The position numbers and the translations under genes are program-made. The notes under the pieces are model-generated. The model had not been told where the DNA came from. It made no database searches and saw only the letters and a program-made list of their open reading frames with translations. A stretch of 64,000 nucleotides of DNA from Paraburkholderia largidicola (GTDB lineage: Bacteria > Pseudomonadota > Gammaproteobacteria > Burkholderiales > Burkholderiaceae), in assembly GCF_013426895.1 (NCBI RefSeq), contig NZ_AP023174.1, forward strand, positions 1,984,001 to 2,048,000, read 5' to 3'. Positions 1 through 9,074 of this stretch are shown piece by piece. How positions within the stretch are numbered: position 1 is the first letter of the stretch; each line of letters starts with the position of its first letter.

Positions 1-16
1 TCGGTGCGAGCATGGA

Positions 17-1180
17 TTAGGCGTTGAATGTGACGCCGCCAAGGAGCGGGAGAGAACCGAAGCTGCCCGTGATATTCCCTGGGTATGGCGTGGTGACGCC
101 GCTAATTACACCCGTTACAGAAGTGATCACAAATCCCGACGTGCCAGCGACAGAACCTATTGCGATCTCGATGTCCGAGCGATCAATCGTGGCGCCGCGC
201 GGGTCACCATTCCGGAAGAAGACGTCCGCAATGGCTGCCTCGACGGCATTTCTCGTCGCTGTCGACCAGCTCGAGGTGCCGGAAAGTATGAATGAAAGCA
301 CGTTCTGTATCGGCGCACAGATCCAAACGAGCGCTGTTACAGGCTCCTTCGATACGATCGCATCGGCGACAACCAGTTGGTCGCCTGTTGCAACCGTGGC
401 TCTCGGAAGACCGCCGGGCCCCTTGTCATTTTGTGACACGCCATTCGTGCCTTGAGGGAACCCTCCATGTGCCGCCTGCGCGTCATCAAGCATCACATAC
501 ACGACCACGGTGCCCGCACCGAATCCGTTCGGCGCGCACCAAGCGCGTGTGACTCCCGCGACGGCGAGCGCCCATTGAACATAGTCCGGCGCCGCGCCGC
601 CCTGCGGGGTTTGCTGATACGCCTCGAGCACGCGATCGCGAAACTCTTCCTGATCCTCGATGTCTGCGCCCGACGCCACAGTGCCTGAGACGGAACCCGT
701 AGACTGGATTCCATCAACGGCCACATCAAGCGATACGACGGTTCCCGCATCAGCATTACCAGCTGCGCCGGCAACGTCGGCGACGATCGTGACGGTTACC
801 GATCCACCGGATACTGTCTGGGTCGTCAGGACGGTATACGTCGCTCCATCACCACGAACAATCGCCGTACCGGCACTGAGCGGCTTGCCGTTGGCGCCCT
901 GGAACGTGGCCGACAGTTGCGCCGTGCTCGCGTCCTTCTGATAAACCTTCTTCAAAGCGCCCCAAGCCTGCAGGTACTCGCCCTCGGCCGTGAATGGGTT
1001 TGTCTGCTTCGCGATCCAGTCGAGATACCCGTACTCCTCATTCGTCATGCCCGCGAGCACGACGCCAATGATCTTCAATGCTGCGAAGCGCAGTAGTGGG
1101 TCTGATCCCTCGAGCGCGGCCGCGATATCGGCCATCGCGTCAGCCCGGATCTGCGCGAGTGTCTTGCGTGCGTATGGCAT
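17..1180 (-). CDS. Baseplate J-like protein (Mu gp47 family)
   Basis: 387 aa. Baseplate wedge component of a contractile tail, acting in virion assembly and sheath triggering. The order gp44-gp45-gp46-gp47 of phage Mu is kept immediately upstream, which supports the call. The N-terminus (MPYARKTLAQIRADAMADI) and the middle Gly/Ala/Val-rich beta region followed by an EDQEEFRDRVLEAYQQTPQGG segment are typical of the Baseplate_J family. I chose the ATG at 1180 because it lies one base after the upstream stop; an open frame extends further upstream to 1294 but only over the preceding gene. The downstream tail genes (gp48-like, fibres) would be off the left edge. Confidence 0.9.
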   Translation of the reverse strand: MPYARKTLAQIRADAMADIAAALEGSDPLLRFAALKIIGVVLAGMTNEEYGYLDWIAKQTNPFTAEGEYLQAWGALKKVYQKDASTAQLSATFQGANGKPLSAGTAIVRGDGATYTVLTTQTVSGGSVTVTIVADVAGAAGNADAGTVVSLDVAVDGIQSTGSVSGTVASGADIEDQEEFRDRVLEAYQQTPQGGAAPDYVQWALAVAGVTRAWCAPNGFGAGTVVVYVMLDDAQAAHGGFPQGTNGVSQNDKGPGGLPRATVATGDQLVVADAIVSKEPVTALVWICAPIQNVLSFILSGTSSWSTATRNAVEAAIADVFFRNGDPRGATIDRSDIEIAIGSVAGTSGFVITSVTGVISGVTTPYPGNITGSFGSLPLLGGVTFNA

Positions 1181-1181
1181 A

Positions 1182-1631
1182 TCAGGAGATCTGGTTCCAG
1201 GCCCACGCGTAGCTCTTCGATGCCACGGTGGTGCCGTCCTGTTTATAGAGAATGACCTGCAGGCCCATGAACGAAGATCGGACCCATTGCGCAAGCACGT
1301 CGATGCGCGCCGCCACGCCGTCGTCGATCATCCATTCGAGCGCCTCGCGCGCGTAGTCGACCGCGTTGTTGAGCGTTTCCTGCGTCTGCTTTGCGCGGCT
1401 GAGAAGCCATAGGCGAGATCCGATCGGCACATCCTCGCCGAGATCACCCCACCATCCCCGCGGATCATTTGTCCCATCCGGAATCGGGTCATCGGGGTTC
1501 GCCGTGCGATCGGTGAACAGGCTGATAAGAATGCCGTTGTCGAGATCGTTGCCAGTGGTGAGCGCGGGCCCCACGAGCTGCCAGTCGCCCCGGCTGTTGT
1601 CGACGTCCCAAACGATCGTGATATCGGGCAT
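1182..1631 (-). CDS. Phage GP46-family baseplate protein
   Basis: 149 aa, matching the length of Mu gp46-type proteins. It begins with a short beta segment (MPDITIVWDVDNSRGDW), has a central 'NGILISLFTDRTA' block and a conserved 'GWWGD' motif with a long helix (QTQETLNNAVDYAREALEWMIDDG), all typical of the GP46 family. It is a baseplate component. It sits between gp45-like and gp47-like genes with gaps of only 1-3 bases, so it is in the same transcript. Confidence 0.9.
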   Translation of the reverse strand: MPDITIVWDVDNSRGDWQLVGPALTTGNDLDNGILISLFTDRTANPDDPIPDGTNDPRGWWGDLGEDVPIGSRLWLLSRAKQTQETLNNAVDYAREALEWMIDDGVAARIDVLAQWVRSSFMGLQVILYKQDGTTVASKSYAWAWNQIS

Positions 1632-1634
1632 CGG

Positions 1635-2195
1635 TTACTCCGGCTGATTCGGCGGGTTTGACGTGCGAGTGCTTCCGCCGAGCTGGATATTCGGGACGTC
1701 GTGTGAGTGACCGTCGTATATCTGCCGATCGGCCGACATGCTACGTCCCGTCGTATCGACGTTGTCGGTGATGTCGCCCGTGCTCTCGATGGGCGCCTCG
1801 ACTCGCAGCTTCGTCAGATTTGTGAACAGGACCGGGTTACCGCCGCCGTCGACCTTGATGCCTGACTCCGTCAGATAGACGGACTGCCCACGACTATCGT
1901 GAATCGCCACCTCGCCGCTCGCGAGCTGCTTCATCCGATAGGTGGCGTTTCCCGTCCCGATCACCACGCCGTTTGAGCGATCGCCGCCGCTGAAGATCAC
2001 GACCGCATCCGATCCGTCGGGAGGGTTCGAGACGAAACCGTACTCCGCGCAGCGCGGAATGTTGTCGATGGTCTCGAGTGGGCTGAACTTGACCTGCATC
2101 CGCTGCACGTCGCCCGCATCAGCGACCAGTTGCACGATGCCGCGTGCCAGCCCATTCAATACGCGCCGTGCCGTGCGCGTCAGATAGTCGCTCAT
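1635..2195 (-). CDS. Baseplate assembly protein V-like (Mu gp45, tail spike)
   Basis: 186 aa. Predicted central baseplate spike that contacts the cell envelope. Visible features are an N-terminal helix, an OB-like section (QLVADAGDVQRMQVKFSPLE), and a C-terminal beta-rich tail ending with 'DGHSHDVPNIQLGGSTRTSNPP', a His-containing metal-site-like motif common at spike tips. Its start overlaps the stop of the upstream gp44-like gene by four bases (ATGA type), indicating coupled translation. Confidence 0.88.
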   Translation of the reverse strand: MSDYLTRTARRVLNGLARGIVQLVADAGDVQRMQVKFSPLETIDNIPRCAEYGFVSNPPDGSDAVVIFSGGDRSNGVVIGTGNATYRMKQLASGEVAIHDSRGQSVYLTESGIKVDGGGNPVLFTNLTKLRVEAPIESTGDITDNVDTTGRSMSADRQIYDGHSHDVPNIQLGGSTRTSNPPNQPE

Positions 2196-3268
2196 GGTGC
2201 GTTGGGCGCGCCGCGCACGACGTCGGGTGAGAGCGGCTGCAAGATGGTCGGCTCAGGCGTGAATGCCGCCGGCGGCATCAGCAGAAGGGACGCGTGGGTG
2301 CCGCCCTCTTCGTCGAGCGTGTAGGTGACTTCGGAAATCAACATGAAGGTCTCTTTCGGAATCTTGAGCGGCGGTATCGTGACCGGAACGAGCGTGTTAG
2401 GCGTCCAAAGCACCCCGCTGCCGTCCCGCCAACTGTCAGTCAGTACCCGAACGGCCTGCGATCGGCCTGCCCTGCGCGCCGCCTCCCAGTTCGCCCGCTC
2501 CTGCGCGATGTTGCGGCCGGCCTGAACCTGCTCGGAGACGACATACAAATTGCGAAATCGGTCGATTGTCGCGTCGGTGGCTGTTGCGACGGGCACCAGA
2601 TTCACGCCCGCATCGCCCATCGTCTGCATCGTGAGCAGATACACATCGATCTGCGAATAACGCAGATCTGCCGCCCATTCGAATTCCGCTTCCTCAACGT
2701 TCTCGCCATAAATGAAACCCGAGGTATGCGCTTCGACGCCCGCGCGCGCGAGTCTCAAATTGCCGTCGGGCAAGTCATACGCGAGCAGCCCCGCATATCG
2801 CGAAACACGCTCGATGACCTCGAACGCCGATTCGCCGATCATCAGGTTGATCTGCGGGATGCTCGGTCCATCGTTGCCGTCGCTTGTCGCGGTGATGCCG
2901 TAGCTCTTCGCAAGCTTCTGTGCGATCTGCAGCGCATTAGACCCACTGATCTGACCACCCGGCCATACCGCACTGCAGTCGACCAGATCCTGACATTTCC
3001 CACGGCCGATCACCCTGATGAAGTGGCGCTCCGGTGCGACACCTGGAATAACGCGATCGACATACCCGGTGATCGCGACATCGTCCCCGAGAGCCACCTG
3101 ACACTTCTGCCCGGGTATTGCGCTGATTGATTCGAGCTGGCCCGGGAACAGGTCCGTCATCTCGATCTCGAATTCGCTCGGCAGTCGCTCGATACCTCGC
3201 GTCACGCGAATGCGCTCCCAGCCCGAGACGTTGGATCCGTCGAGCATCAAAGTCAGATCGTCGGCCAT
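2192..3268 (-). CDS. Baseplate hub / tail protein (Mu gp44, gpP-like)
   Basis: 358 aa. Baseplate hub protein of the Mu P / lambda-late-control-D-like fold, which sits between tube and spike. It opens with 'MADDLTLMLDGSNVSGWERIRVTRGIERLPSEFEIEMTD'-type wording typical of the family, then 'GYVDRVIPG' and a second domain around 'GESAFEVIERVSRYAGLLAYD' as in hub proteins. Located between the gp43/N-like gene and gp45, exactly as in Mu. Confidence 0.88.
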   Translation of the reverse strand: MADDLTLMLDGSNVSGWERIRVTRGIERLPSEFEIEMTDLFPGQLESISAIPGQKCQVALGDDVAITGYVDRVIPGVAPERHFIRVIGRGKCQDLVDCSAVWPGGQISGSNALQIAQKLAKSYGITATSDGNDGPSIPQINLMIGESAFEVIERVSRYAGLLAYDLPDGNLRLARAGVEAHTSGFIYGENVEEAEFEWAADLRYSQIDVYLLTMQTMGDAGVNLVPVATATDATIDRFRNLYVVSEQVQAGRNIAQERANWEAARRAGRSQAVRVLTDSWRDGSGVLWTPNTLVPVTIPPLKIPKETFMLISEVTYTLDEEGGTHASLLLMPPAAFTPEPTILQPLSPDVVRGAPNAP

Positions 3269-3270
3269 CG

Positions 3271-4695
3271 TCAGGAAGAAAGCGCCTTGAATGTCTGAGG
3301 CATGAATGCCGGGTGTGCCGGGTTGGCTTGCGCCACGAGCTCATCGGCTCGGCTGGCGTCGCGGTAGAGACGCTGCGCGATCACGAGTGCCGGAAGATTG
3401 GCCTTGAAATTGAACGTGGCGATCGCCGCGAGACCCGCGCCACGTTTATTCAGATCCTGCACGACGGCAGCACGCAACGTGCGCAGAGCGCCATAAGTCG
3501 AATCCTCGCCCTGATTGCCGGCGACCTCGATCTCCGCATCAATCAGTGTCGTGACCGTCTCCCGAACGGCCGCGGCGTCATCCGAGGACGTCGGTTGATA
3601 CCTCGACGCGGCAATCGCCACCGACGCAATTGCCGCGCGGCGAAACAGATCGCCGGAGGCGGATTGCATCGTTGCCATCGCGCCGCCGATCGTCGACGAC
3701 GTCGTCGGAGCGCTCGGATAGAAGTCGGCCAGTGACGTCAGAAGCCGCATTCCATCGGCCGGACTCGGCGCGGCCGCCAGCAAAGAGTTGGCGACACCCT
3801 GCGCGCCACTCGCATATGCGTCGGTCGAGCTCGCGTCGAGGCCTGCCGCAGCCGCCGCCAGTGCATCTGATGCCGTCGACACTGCCGTGCGCGATTGAAC
3901 CGCCTGAACGATCGCCTGATCGACCGTCGTAGCCGTCGATACTTGCGCGCCCGGATACTTGCTGAATGTCGGCACGGTCGCACTTCCGGCGAAACGGCCG
4001 AAAGCTCCCGGCAGGTTAAACACGAGATGCACGAGGTTTCGCGCATCGCCCACCAGATTCTTCGCGGTCGTGTACCAGCTGAGAGCTGTTCCGACGGCCA
4101 TGTTGACGACCGAAGCACCATAGGCGAGCGTGCTCAATGCGCGAGCCGCAAAGTCGGCGGCCGCGGACAGCCCGAGCGCAGCTGCAGCGGATGCAATGAG
4201 GCTCGTCGTCCCGTTTGCGGCGGTCGGAAACACCCGATTGCCGCTCTCAACGAAATCAAACTGCAGCTCAAAGTACCGGCCCTTGTCCCAGCGCTCAATG
4301 ACGCGGAAATCCATCAAGTTGACGGACCGCCGGCCATAAGTCGGGTGAATCAGCTCCCCGGAGTCCTCCGTCTCAACCAGTTTGATCAGGACCTCGCGTT
4401 GATCGACGACATCGTCGCCAACAAGAAACCCGAGCACCTGGAATCGACGCGCCGCACGCCCCATATCTTCTGCCCATGGCGTGTCGCGCTTTGGGTACTG
4501 GTGAAGCACATTCCGTCGACCAAAAGAGCCCTCCGCCGAGAGCGAGACAAACGGCATGCCGCGAAATGACGCCGGACGCAACCGGTCGAAATATGATCCC
4601 ATCGTCCCACCGAGCCGCGCGGCGAGCGAGCTGGCGAGATTCGTGATGCCGGATGTTGTGCCAAGCACGGCACCCGCGCCGCCACCTACGTTCAT
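3271..4695 (-). CDS. DNA circularisation protein N-terminus family (Mu gpN/gp43)
   Basis: 474 aa. Mu N-type tail/baseplate protein; the family is called DNA circularisation protein because in Mu gpN is injected with the DNA. The N-terminal ~110 residues (SYFDRLRPASFRGMPF..., RRFQVLGFLVGDDVVDQREVLIKLVE) carry the family domain. The remainder is Ala-rich and helical. The preceding tape measure gene overlaps it by four bases. Confidence 0.87.
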   Translation of the reverse strand: MNVGGGAGAVLGTTSGITNLASSLAARLGGTMGSYFDRLRPASFRGMPFVSLSAEGSFGRRNVLHQYPKRDTPWAEDMGRAARRFQVLGFLVGDDVVDQREVLIKLVETEDSGELIHPTYGRRSVNLMDFRVIERWDKGRYFELQFDFVESGNRVFPTAANGTTSLIASAAAALGLSAAADFAARALSTLAYGASVVNMAVGTALSWYTTAKNLVGDARNLVHLVFNLPGAFGRFAGSATVPTFSKYPGAQVSTATTVDQAIVQAVQSRTAVSTASDALAAAAAGLDASSTDAYASGAQGVANSLLAAAPSPADGMRLLTSLADFYPSAPTTSSTIGGAMATMQSASGDLFRRAAIASVAIAASRYQPTSSDDAAAVRETVTTLIDAEIEVAGNQGEDSTYGALRTLRAAVVQDLNKRGAGLAAIATFNFKANLPALVIAQRLYRDASRADELVAQANPAHPAFMPQTFKALSS

Positions 4696-6422
4696 AGAGC
4701 AGCTCCTAGATCCATCGTTTGGCCAGTGCGCACATTCGTATTGACGTTTCGCGACGAACTGACAGACGTGCGCGTGCCGCGCGGCGCACCCTGCAGGTTG
4801 ATATCGACCTTCACGACCTGCTCTCCGGGCCCGAGTGACGCCTGCGTCGAGTCGGCGCCGGGTTGATTTGCGCCCGCAACCGTCGGACCGCCTCCATAAA
4901 GTCCGGATAGCTGGCCCGCGAACTGTGAGCGCGCCGCCGCTTCACTATCTGCAGCACCTGGCCGTTCGTACAGACGCGAGACGATATCCGCTGCCTGCTC
5001 CGGCGTTGACGCGCCAGCCAGCGCCGAACCCGCAGCCCGCTCATTGCCGTTGCGCAACTCGTAGTCGACGAAACCGAGCTGCTGCTCGAGCGTCGAGTTA
5101 CCGATCCAGTTACCAGCCCATTTCTGGAACGCGTCCTGCCGATCCTTGTGCCATTGCGCAATTCCGTATGCCTGACCGTTATCGCCGACCGCCGTGGGGT
5201 CAACCTGACTCTCGCGTTGCAGGTTCGCGACGATGCCGATCGCTTGGGATCGCGACCATCCGCGCGACTGGAAATAATCGATAGCCGTTGTCGTGTTGCC
5301 ATTGATGCCGGCGGCCAGCTCGTCGTTCGTGCTCAGGCCATTGCCACGAAGTGCATTGCCGAATCGCTCGAAGCCGGTACCAACTCGGGAGCCCAGGTGT
5401 GCGACGTGCATCAGGATCTCGTATGAACGCGATACCAGATCGAAGAAGTCGCTCGCGCCGCGCTTCGCCTTCTCCCAGTCGAAGCTCTTGACCTCATCCG
5501 ACAGGAAGCGCACAGCGCCGGCGACGCCATCAATGAGCTTCTGCTTATTCTCGGGAACGGCCAGCCACTCGCTCATCAGTTCGATAGCGGGCTGCAAAAC
5601 AGGGATGAGTGCGTTGCCCAGTGCGTCCTTCAGCGAGACGACGGAGAGCTCGAGCTTCGCGATGTTCTGCGCGTATTCCTCTGCCTGCCGGATCGCGCTC
5701 GGATCCATCGTCGCGTGCAGGTTGTCGAACTGCCGCACGAGATCCTGAATCGCGCTCGGCCCTTTGATAAGCAGCGGCAGGAGCGACTCGACACCGAATG
5801 CCTGGGCAATTTGGCGCGCGGACTGGATGTTGCCGCCCGCGCTGAGATTCGATCGAATGGCGCGGGACACGTCCAGCATCGCGCGCGACACGTCGACGGC
5901 GCCATCGGCCGTACGGTGCAGCCCGATCTGCCACGCGCTCATCAGCGCCAGCGTCTCCGGCGCGCGGCCGTTTACGGCGCCCTGCATGGTGTCGCCCAAA
6001 GCCTGCAGCGACGCGTCCATGCTGTCGGTCGAGAGGCCTGCCAGGCGAGCGACACCGCGATATTCCTGCAGCTGCTGCGTGTTGATACCGAGCAAGGTCG
6101 ACGTGCGGTCGATTTCCTGTCCCGCGCGGCCCCAGCTTGTCACGATCGATGCGAGCCCGGCGATCGATCCAAGGCCACCGAGCAGACCGAGAGGCGTCGC
6201 GATCATCGTGATCTTGGCGAGCAGGCCGCCAGCTGCGCGCGTCGCCGACGTAAGGCCGCGCACCAGACGGCTCAGTCCAGTTTCCCGGCTCAGCGAGGCC
6301 AGCGACTTGCCCAAGGCCGTGACCGGCGCGAAGGTGCTCGCTATCGAACCCTTGACCTTGCGGACCGTCGAGGTCGCGCGGTCGACCGCGGTGATGACGA
6401 ACTGGATCTTGTTGTTAGCCAT
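4692..6422 (-). CDS. Tail tape measure protein with a phage tail lysozyme domain
   Basis: 576 aa. The first ~370 residues look like a tape measure: a coil-prone N-terminus (QFVITAVDRATSTVRKVKGS) and hydrophobic Gly/Leu segments (GGLLAKITMIATPLGLLGGLGSIAGLA). Residues ~375-490 resemble a phage tail lysozyme: 'DYFQSRGWSRSQAIGIVANLQRES' with a probable catalytic Glu, and 'GIAQWHKDRQDAF'. The domain would cut peptidoglycan during DNA entry. Tape length sets tail length, and this one is short for a Mu-type tail. It begins inside the end of the frameshifted chaperone frame. Confidence 0.88.
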   Translation of the reverse strand: MANNKIQFVITAVDRATSTVRKVKGSIASTFAPVTALGKSLASLSRETGLSRLVRGLTSATRAAGGLLAKITMIATPLGLLGGLGSIAGLASIVTSWGRAGQEIDRTSTLLGINTQQLQEYRGVARLAGLSTDSMDASLQALGDTMQGAVNGRAPETLALMSAWQIGLHRTADGAVDVSRAMLDVSRAIRSNLSAGGNIQSARQIAQAFGVESLLPLLIKGPSAIQDLVRQFDNLHATMDPSAIRQAEEYAQNIAKLELSVVSLKDALGNALIPVLQPAIELMSEWLAVPENKQKLIDGVAGAVRFLSDEVKSFDWEKAKRGASDFFDLVSRSYEILMHVAHLGSRVGTGFERFGNALRGNGLSTNDELAAGINGNTTTAIDYFQSRGWSRSQAIGIVANLQRESQVDPTAVGDNGQAYGIAQWHKDRQDAFQKWAGNWIGNSTLEQQLGFVDYELRNGNERAAGSALAGASTPEQAADIVSRLYERPGAADSEAAARSQFAGQLSGLYGGGPTVAGANQPGADSTQASLGPGEQVVKVDINLQGAPRGTRTSVSSSRNVNTNVRTGQTMDLGAAL

Positions 6423-6588
6423 TCTTGGGCTTTGCCGAAAGGATGCGCTTCGCTTCGATCAGGTGCCACTCGACGTCACTCCATGTGGCGTTCCAGAGCG
6501 ACGCCGGCGCGATCTCCCAGAAGTGCGCGGCGTCCGCGAGCATCTGTTCCCAGCCGTCCGGGAGAGCGTTCGCGCCGGCGACCAGCAT
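6415..6588 (-). CDS. Downstream part of tail-assembly chaperone (GT-like extension, candidate -1 frameshift)
   Basis: 57 aa counted from the ATG at 6588, in the -1 frame relative to the upstream chaperone gene. The same frame stays open far upstream through the overlap, so it can be read either by -1 frameshifting inside the upstream gene's 3' end or by separate initiation. The protein (LPDGWEQMLADAAHFWEIAPASLWNATWSDVEWHLIEAKR) is Trp-rich and acidic like T or E' extensions of tail chaperones, and it sits directly before the tape measure gene as expected. Confidence 0.72.
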   Translation of the reverse strand: MLVAGANALPDGWEQMLADAAHFWEIAPASLWNATWSDVEWHLIEAKRILSAKPKNG

Positions 6589-6590
6589 GC

Positions 6591-7145
6591 TCAGTCGGGC
6601 CGCCGGCGAATCTGAAAACCGTTGAAGTAGCCGGTGGCGGAGTGAAAATCGCGTGCGCTCAGCGCGCGGACCGTTTTGCGCGGCACCCGCGCGACGATCG
6701 AAATCAGTTCGATGGATGACGCGAACGGGCCGCCAGCCTGTCGTGCCTTGCGGCGCTGCAGGTTGGTCGGCTCGCACAGATCGAGCTTCGTCGCATTGAG
6801 CGCGGTCGCGTCGTCCGTCAGCTTCACGGGCGCCTGCAGCTCGAGCGAGAACTCATCCGGGCTGCGAACATCCGGCATGAGGACCGCTTCATCGGCGAAG
6901 CCGCTAAAGAAGTCCTCCGCTTCGTCGATCTCGCTGGAGAAAAGCTCGTCGACGACATCGATGGGCACGCCGCTGACGATAGCGACCAGCGCAACGACGA
7001 ACCCATATTTGCCGCCCGATTTCTCGGCCTGCTCATAATCTCCAGCGAGAGGCTCGCGCAGCTGCAGCTCGGTGTACGTCTTTGCGTTTTCGCCCTTCCC
7101 GGCGGTAATCGGACGGCGAAACGTGAGGGTCATGGTTTCTTGCAC
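6591..7145 (-). CDS. Phage tail assembly chaperone (Mu gp41-like, G-type product)
   Basis: 184 aa. Tail assembly chaperone that coats the tape measure before tube polymerisation. The N-terminal domain (LQLREPLAGDYEQAEK) is typical of the Mu-like tail assembly chaperone family. Residues ~27-84 and ~122-178 look like two diverged copies of the same ~57-residue unit (EPxxxDxxxA-ExxGGxxxxxxxLVxIVSGVP...F.GF). Near the 3' end TTTT runs at 6615-6618 and 6645-6648 precede entry into the -1 frame. Confidence 0.82.
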   Translation of the reverse strand: MQETMTLTFRRPITAGKGENAKTYTELQLREPLAGDYEQAEKSGGKYGFVVALVAIVSGVPIDVVDELFSSEIDEAEDFFSGFADEAVLMPDVRSPDEFSLELQAPVKLTDDATALNATKLDLCEPTNLQRRKARQAGGPFASSIELISIVARVPRKTVRALSARDFHSATGYFNGFQIRRRPD

Positions 7146-7148
7146 GGA

Positions 7149-7517
7149 TCAATTCTCCGACACGTCCGGACCTTCCCATTCCACGGGGAACGTGGCGTCT
7201 TCCGCCTTCGCCCCCTGAGGATTGACGGTCCACATGTTGCGGCCGATGACGGTTTTTCCGTTCGCCAGCTCAACGGTGACCGTCACGTCGTCCATCTGGT
7301 TGATCTGCTTGAGCGACAGGCCACCCATATCGCGCAACGTGGCTTTGATAGAGCCGACCTTCGGCTTTTCGCTGAAGCCGTGGACGGTGTCCTGCCCGGT
7401 CAGCGATTCGCGAGCGCGCTCGCTCGGGTCGTATTCGAAATCGCCAGCTACCGGGTACGACACGCCGTCGACCGACAGATACGCTGTGCCGGCAATGCGA
7501 TTTTTCGTGTTCGACAT
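7149..7517 (-). CDS. Phage tail tube protein (Mu gpM family)
   Basis: 122 aa, the usual size for Mu-type tail tube proteins. 'NRIAGTAYLSVDGVSYPVAGDFEYDPS', 'ESLTGQDTVHGFSEKPKVG' and 'GRNMWTVNPQG' match the tail tube pattern. It forms the inner tube inside the contractile sheath. It lies between sheath and chaperone as in Mu, with a terminator-like hairpin in the gap before it. Confidence 0.9.
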   Translation of the reverse strand: MSNTKNRIAGTAYLSVDGVSYPVAGDFEYDPSERARESLTGQDTVHGFSEKPKVGSIKATLRDMGGLSLKQINQMDDVTVTVELANGKTVIGRNMWTVNPQGAKAEDATFPVEWEGPDVSEN

Positions 7518-7528
7518 TTCGTGCTCAC

Positions 7529-7555
7529 AAAAAAGAGAAGCCGCCCGGAGGCGGC
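7529..7555 (-). terminator. Terminator-like hairpin between sheath and tube genes
   Basis: On the minus strand GCCGCC-TCCG-GGCGGC is followed by TTCTC and six T. It has the form of a rho-independent terminator, but late genes continue beyond it, so it probably acts as a partial terminator or as a 5' stabiliser for the abundant tube mRNA. Confidence 0.6.
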
Positions 7556-7575
7556 CTGTTTGGCATCAGCGTGAG

Positions 7576-9072
7576 TTACTGCAGCCTGAACTGGGCGAGC
7601 AGCGCGAAGATCCGCAGGCCGCCGATCAGTGTGCCGTCCCACAGCTCGTTGACGCGGCTCGGATTCTGCGAATCGATTTCGACAATGAGGCCGGCCGCGA
7701 ACGCGTCGCTGTTCTGGACGTAGCCCTCGAACTCCATCGCCTTGTATTCGGCGATCTGATCAGCGCGGATGGTGTTCGGCGTCACGATGTTTGCGCCGGG
7801 CGCGAAGCGCGTGCCATTCGCTGCCAGCTTCTTCCGGCCGTATTTCGACGTGACGACGCCCTTCAGGCGGCGGAGAACATACATCAGCAGGAACAGGGTC
7901 TCGACCTGCAGGTAGCTGTTGTCCGGCTGGCCAAACGGGTTCTTCTGGTAGGTCGTGATCAGGTTTTCAACCGCGACCGTGCCATCGTCGGCGACCGTGA
8001 ACGTGGAGATACCGTCGAACAGCAACGTGTTGCGGTCCGTGAGCGCGAAGCGCGACGCGACCGGCGGCGGCAGGAAACTCGACAATGCAACCGTCTGCAG
8101 CGGCAGACCGGGATCCGCCCGTAGCGCCGCCGCGACCGCACCGCTGTAATCTGCTGCCAGCAACCATGCGGGGGTCGGCGAGTCGTTGAAACCCATCACC
8201 GTCCCGTGCTGGTCGTTCCGTGTGACGCCGAACGTCGTGAGCGCGCCCACGGTGCCGCGATAGGCTGCGAAGAAGTGCCCGTAGATCTGCTTCGACCAGC
8301 TCCAGCGTCCGTTCGTATCGTTGAGGAAAGACTTCAGCGCATCGAGTGACGTCGCGTCCGTGTACGGCATCACGATGAAGTCGAACGGCGCATCGGCGAG
8401 ATTCGCCAGCGCGGTGGTCAATGACGGGTTCACGGACCCGCCAGTCATCGCCGTGATCGTGAACGCCAGCCCCGTCGGCGTAACCTCTCCGTTGGCTGCG
8501 CCGCGGTAATTGACGCGAATGTCGATGTCGTTGCCGGCGAGCCCCTTGTTCTTCGCCGTGAAGTTCACCTTCGAGGTGGTGGTGCCGTCGACGGCAGCCG
8601 TCACAGGCAAATCGGTGTTCGCGTTAACCGTCGCCGTGAGTGCGGTCGCGAGTTGCGCCGCCGTTAGAGACGACGTCACGTTTTGCGTGACGAGTTGCCC
8701 GGCGAGGTACAGGAACAGAACGCCGGCTGCTGTTGCGGCCGCAGTGAAGTTAATCGAACCTGCGGCGGCGACGGCGCTCGGATCGTCGGCGAGCGGCAGA
8801 TACCAGACTTCACCAAAGCTATCGCTATTGCGATAAGCGGCTGTCATCAGCGCGAGCATCGACCCCGGACCGCCCGCCGATTTCGCGTCCGCAGCGCCCT
8901 GGGAAATTACGGGAATGTTGGGCGTCGCGGCGCCGGCCGACGTGATCTGACCGATGACGAGTGCGTGCTGTGTCTGGGTGGCGCTATTGGCCTGACTGTT
9001 GTCGACTTCCGCGTAGAAAAGCGGAACCCGGATCTGGTCACCGGCCGGAATGTTCTTGAACGGTACCGTCAT
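7576..9072 (-). CDS. Phage tail sheath protein (Mu gpL-like)
   Basis: 498 aa. Contractile sheath subunit. The N-terminus (MTVPFKNIPAGDQIRVPLFYAEVDN) and the 'EVWYLPLADDPSA' and C-terminal 'DSDAFAAGLIVE..NPSRVNEL' blocks are those of sheath proteins, including the conserved C-terminal domain that connects neighbouring subunits. It precedes the tube gene, the standard order. Confidence 0.92.
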   Translation of the reverse strand: MTVPFKNIPAGDQIRVPLFYAEVDNSQANSATQTQHALVIGQITSAGAATPNIPVISQGAADAKSAGGPGSMLALMTAAYRNSDSFGEVWYLPLADDPSAVAAAGSINFTAAATAAGVLFLYLAGQLVTQNVTSSLTAAQLATALTATVNANTDLPVTAAVDGTTTSKVNFTAKNKGLAGNDIDIRVNYRGAANGEVTPTGLAFTITAMTGGSVNPSLTTALANLADAPFDFIVMPYTDATSLDALKSFLNDTNGRWSWSKQIYGHFFAAYRGTVGALTTFGVTRNDQHGTVMGFNDSPTPAWLLAADYSGAVAAALRADPGLPLQTVALSSFLPPPVASRFALTDRNTLLFDGISTFTVADDGTVAVENLITTYQKNPFGQPDNSYLQVETLFLLMYVLRRLKGVVTSKYGRKKLAANGTRFAPGANIVTPNTIRADQIAEYKAMEFEGYVQNSDAFAAGLIVEIDSQNPSRVNELWDGTLIGGLRIFALLAQFRLQ

Positions 9073-9074
9073 GA

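Noticed and set aside
24..455. Plus-strand ORFs over the left tail genes
   Set aside because: Shadows of the baseplate J gene; no protein character or start signals.
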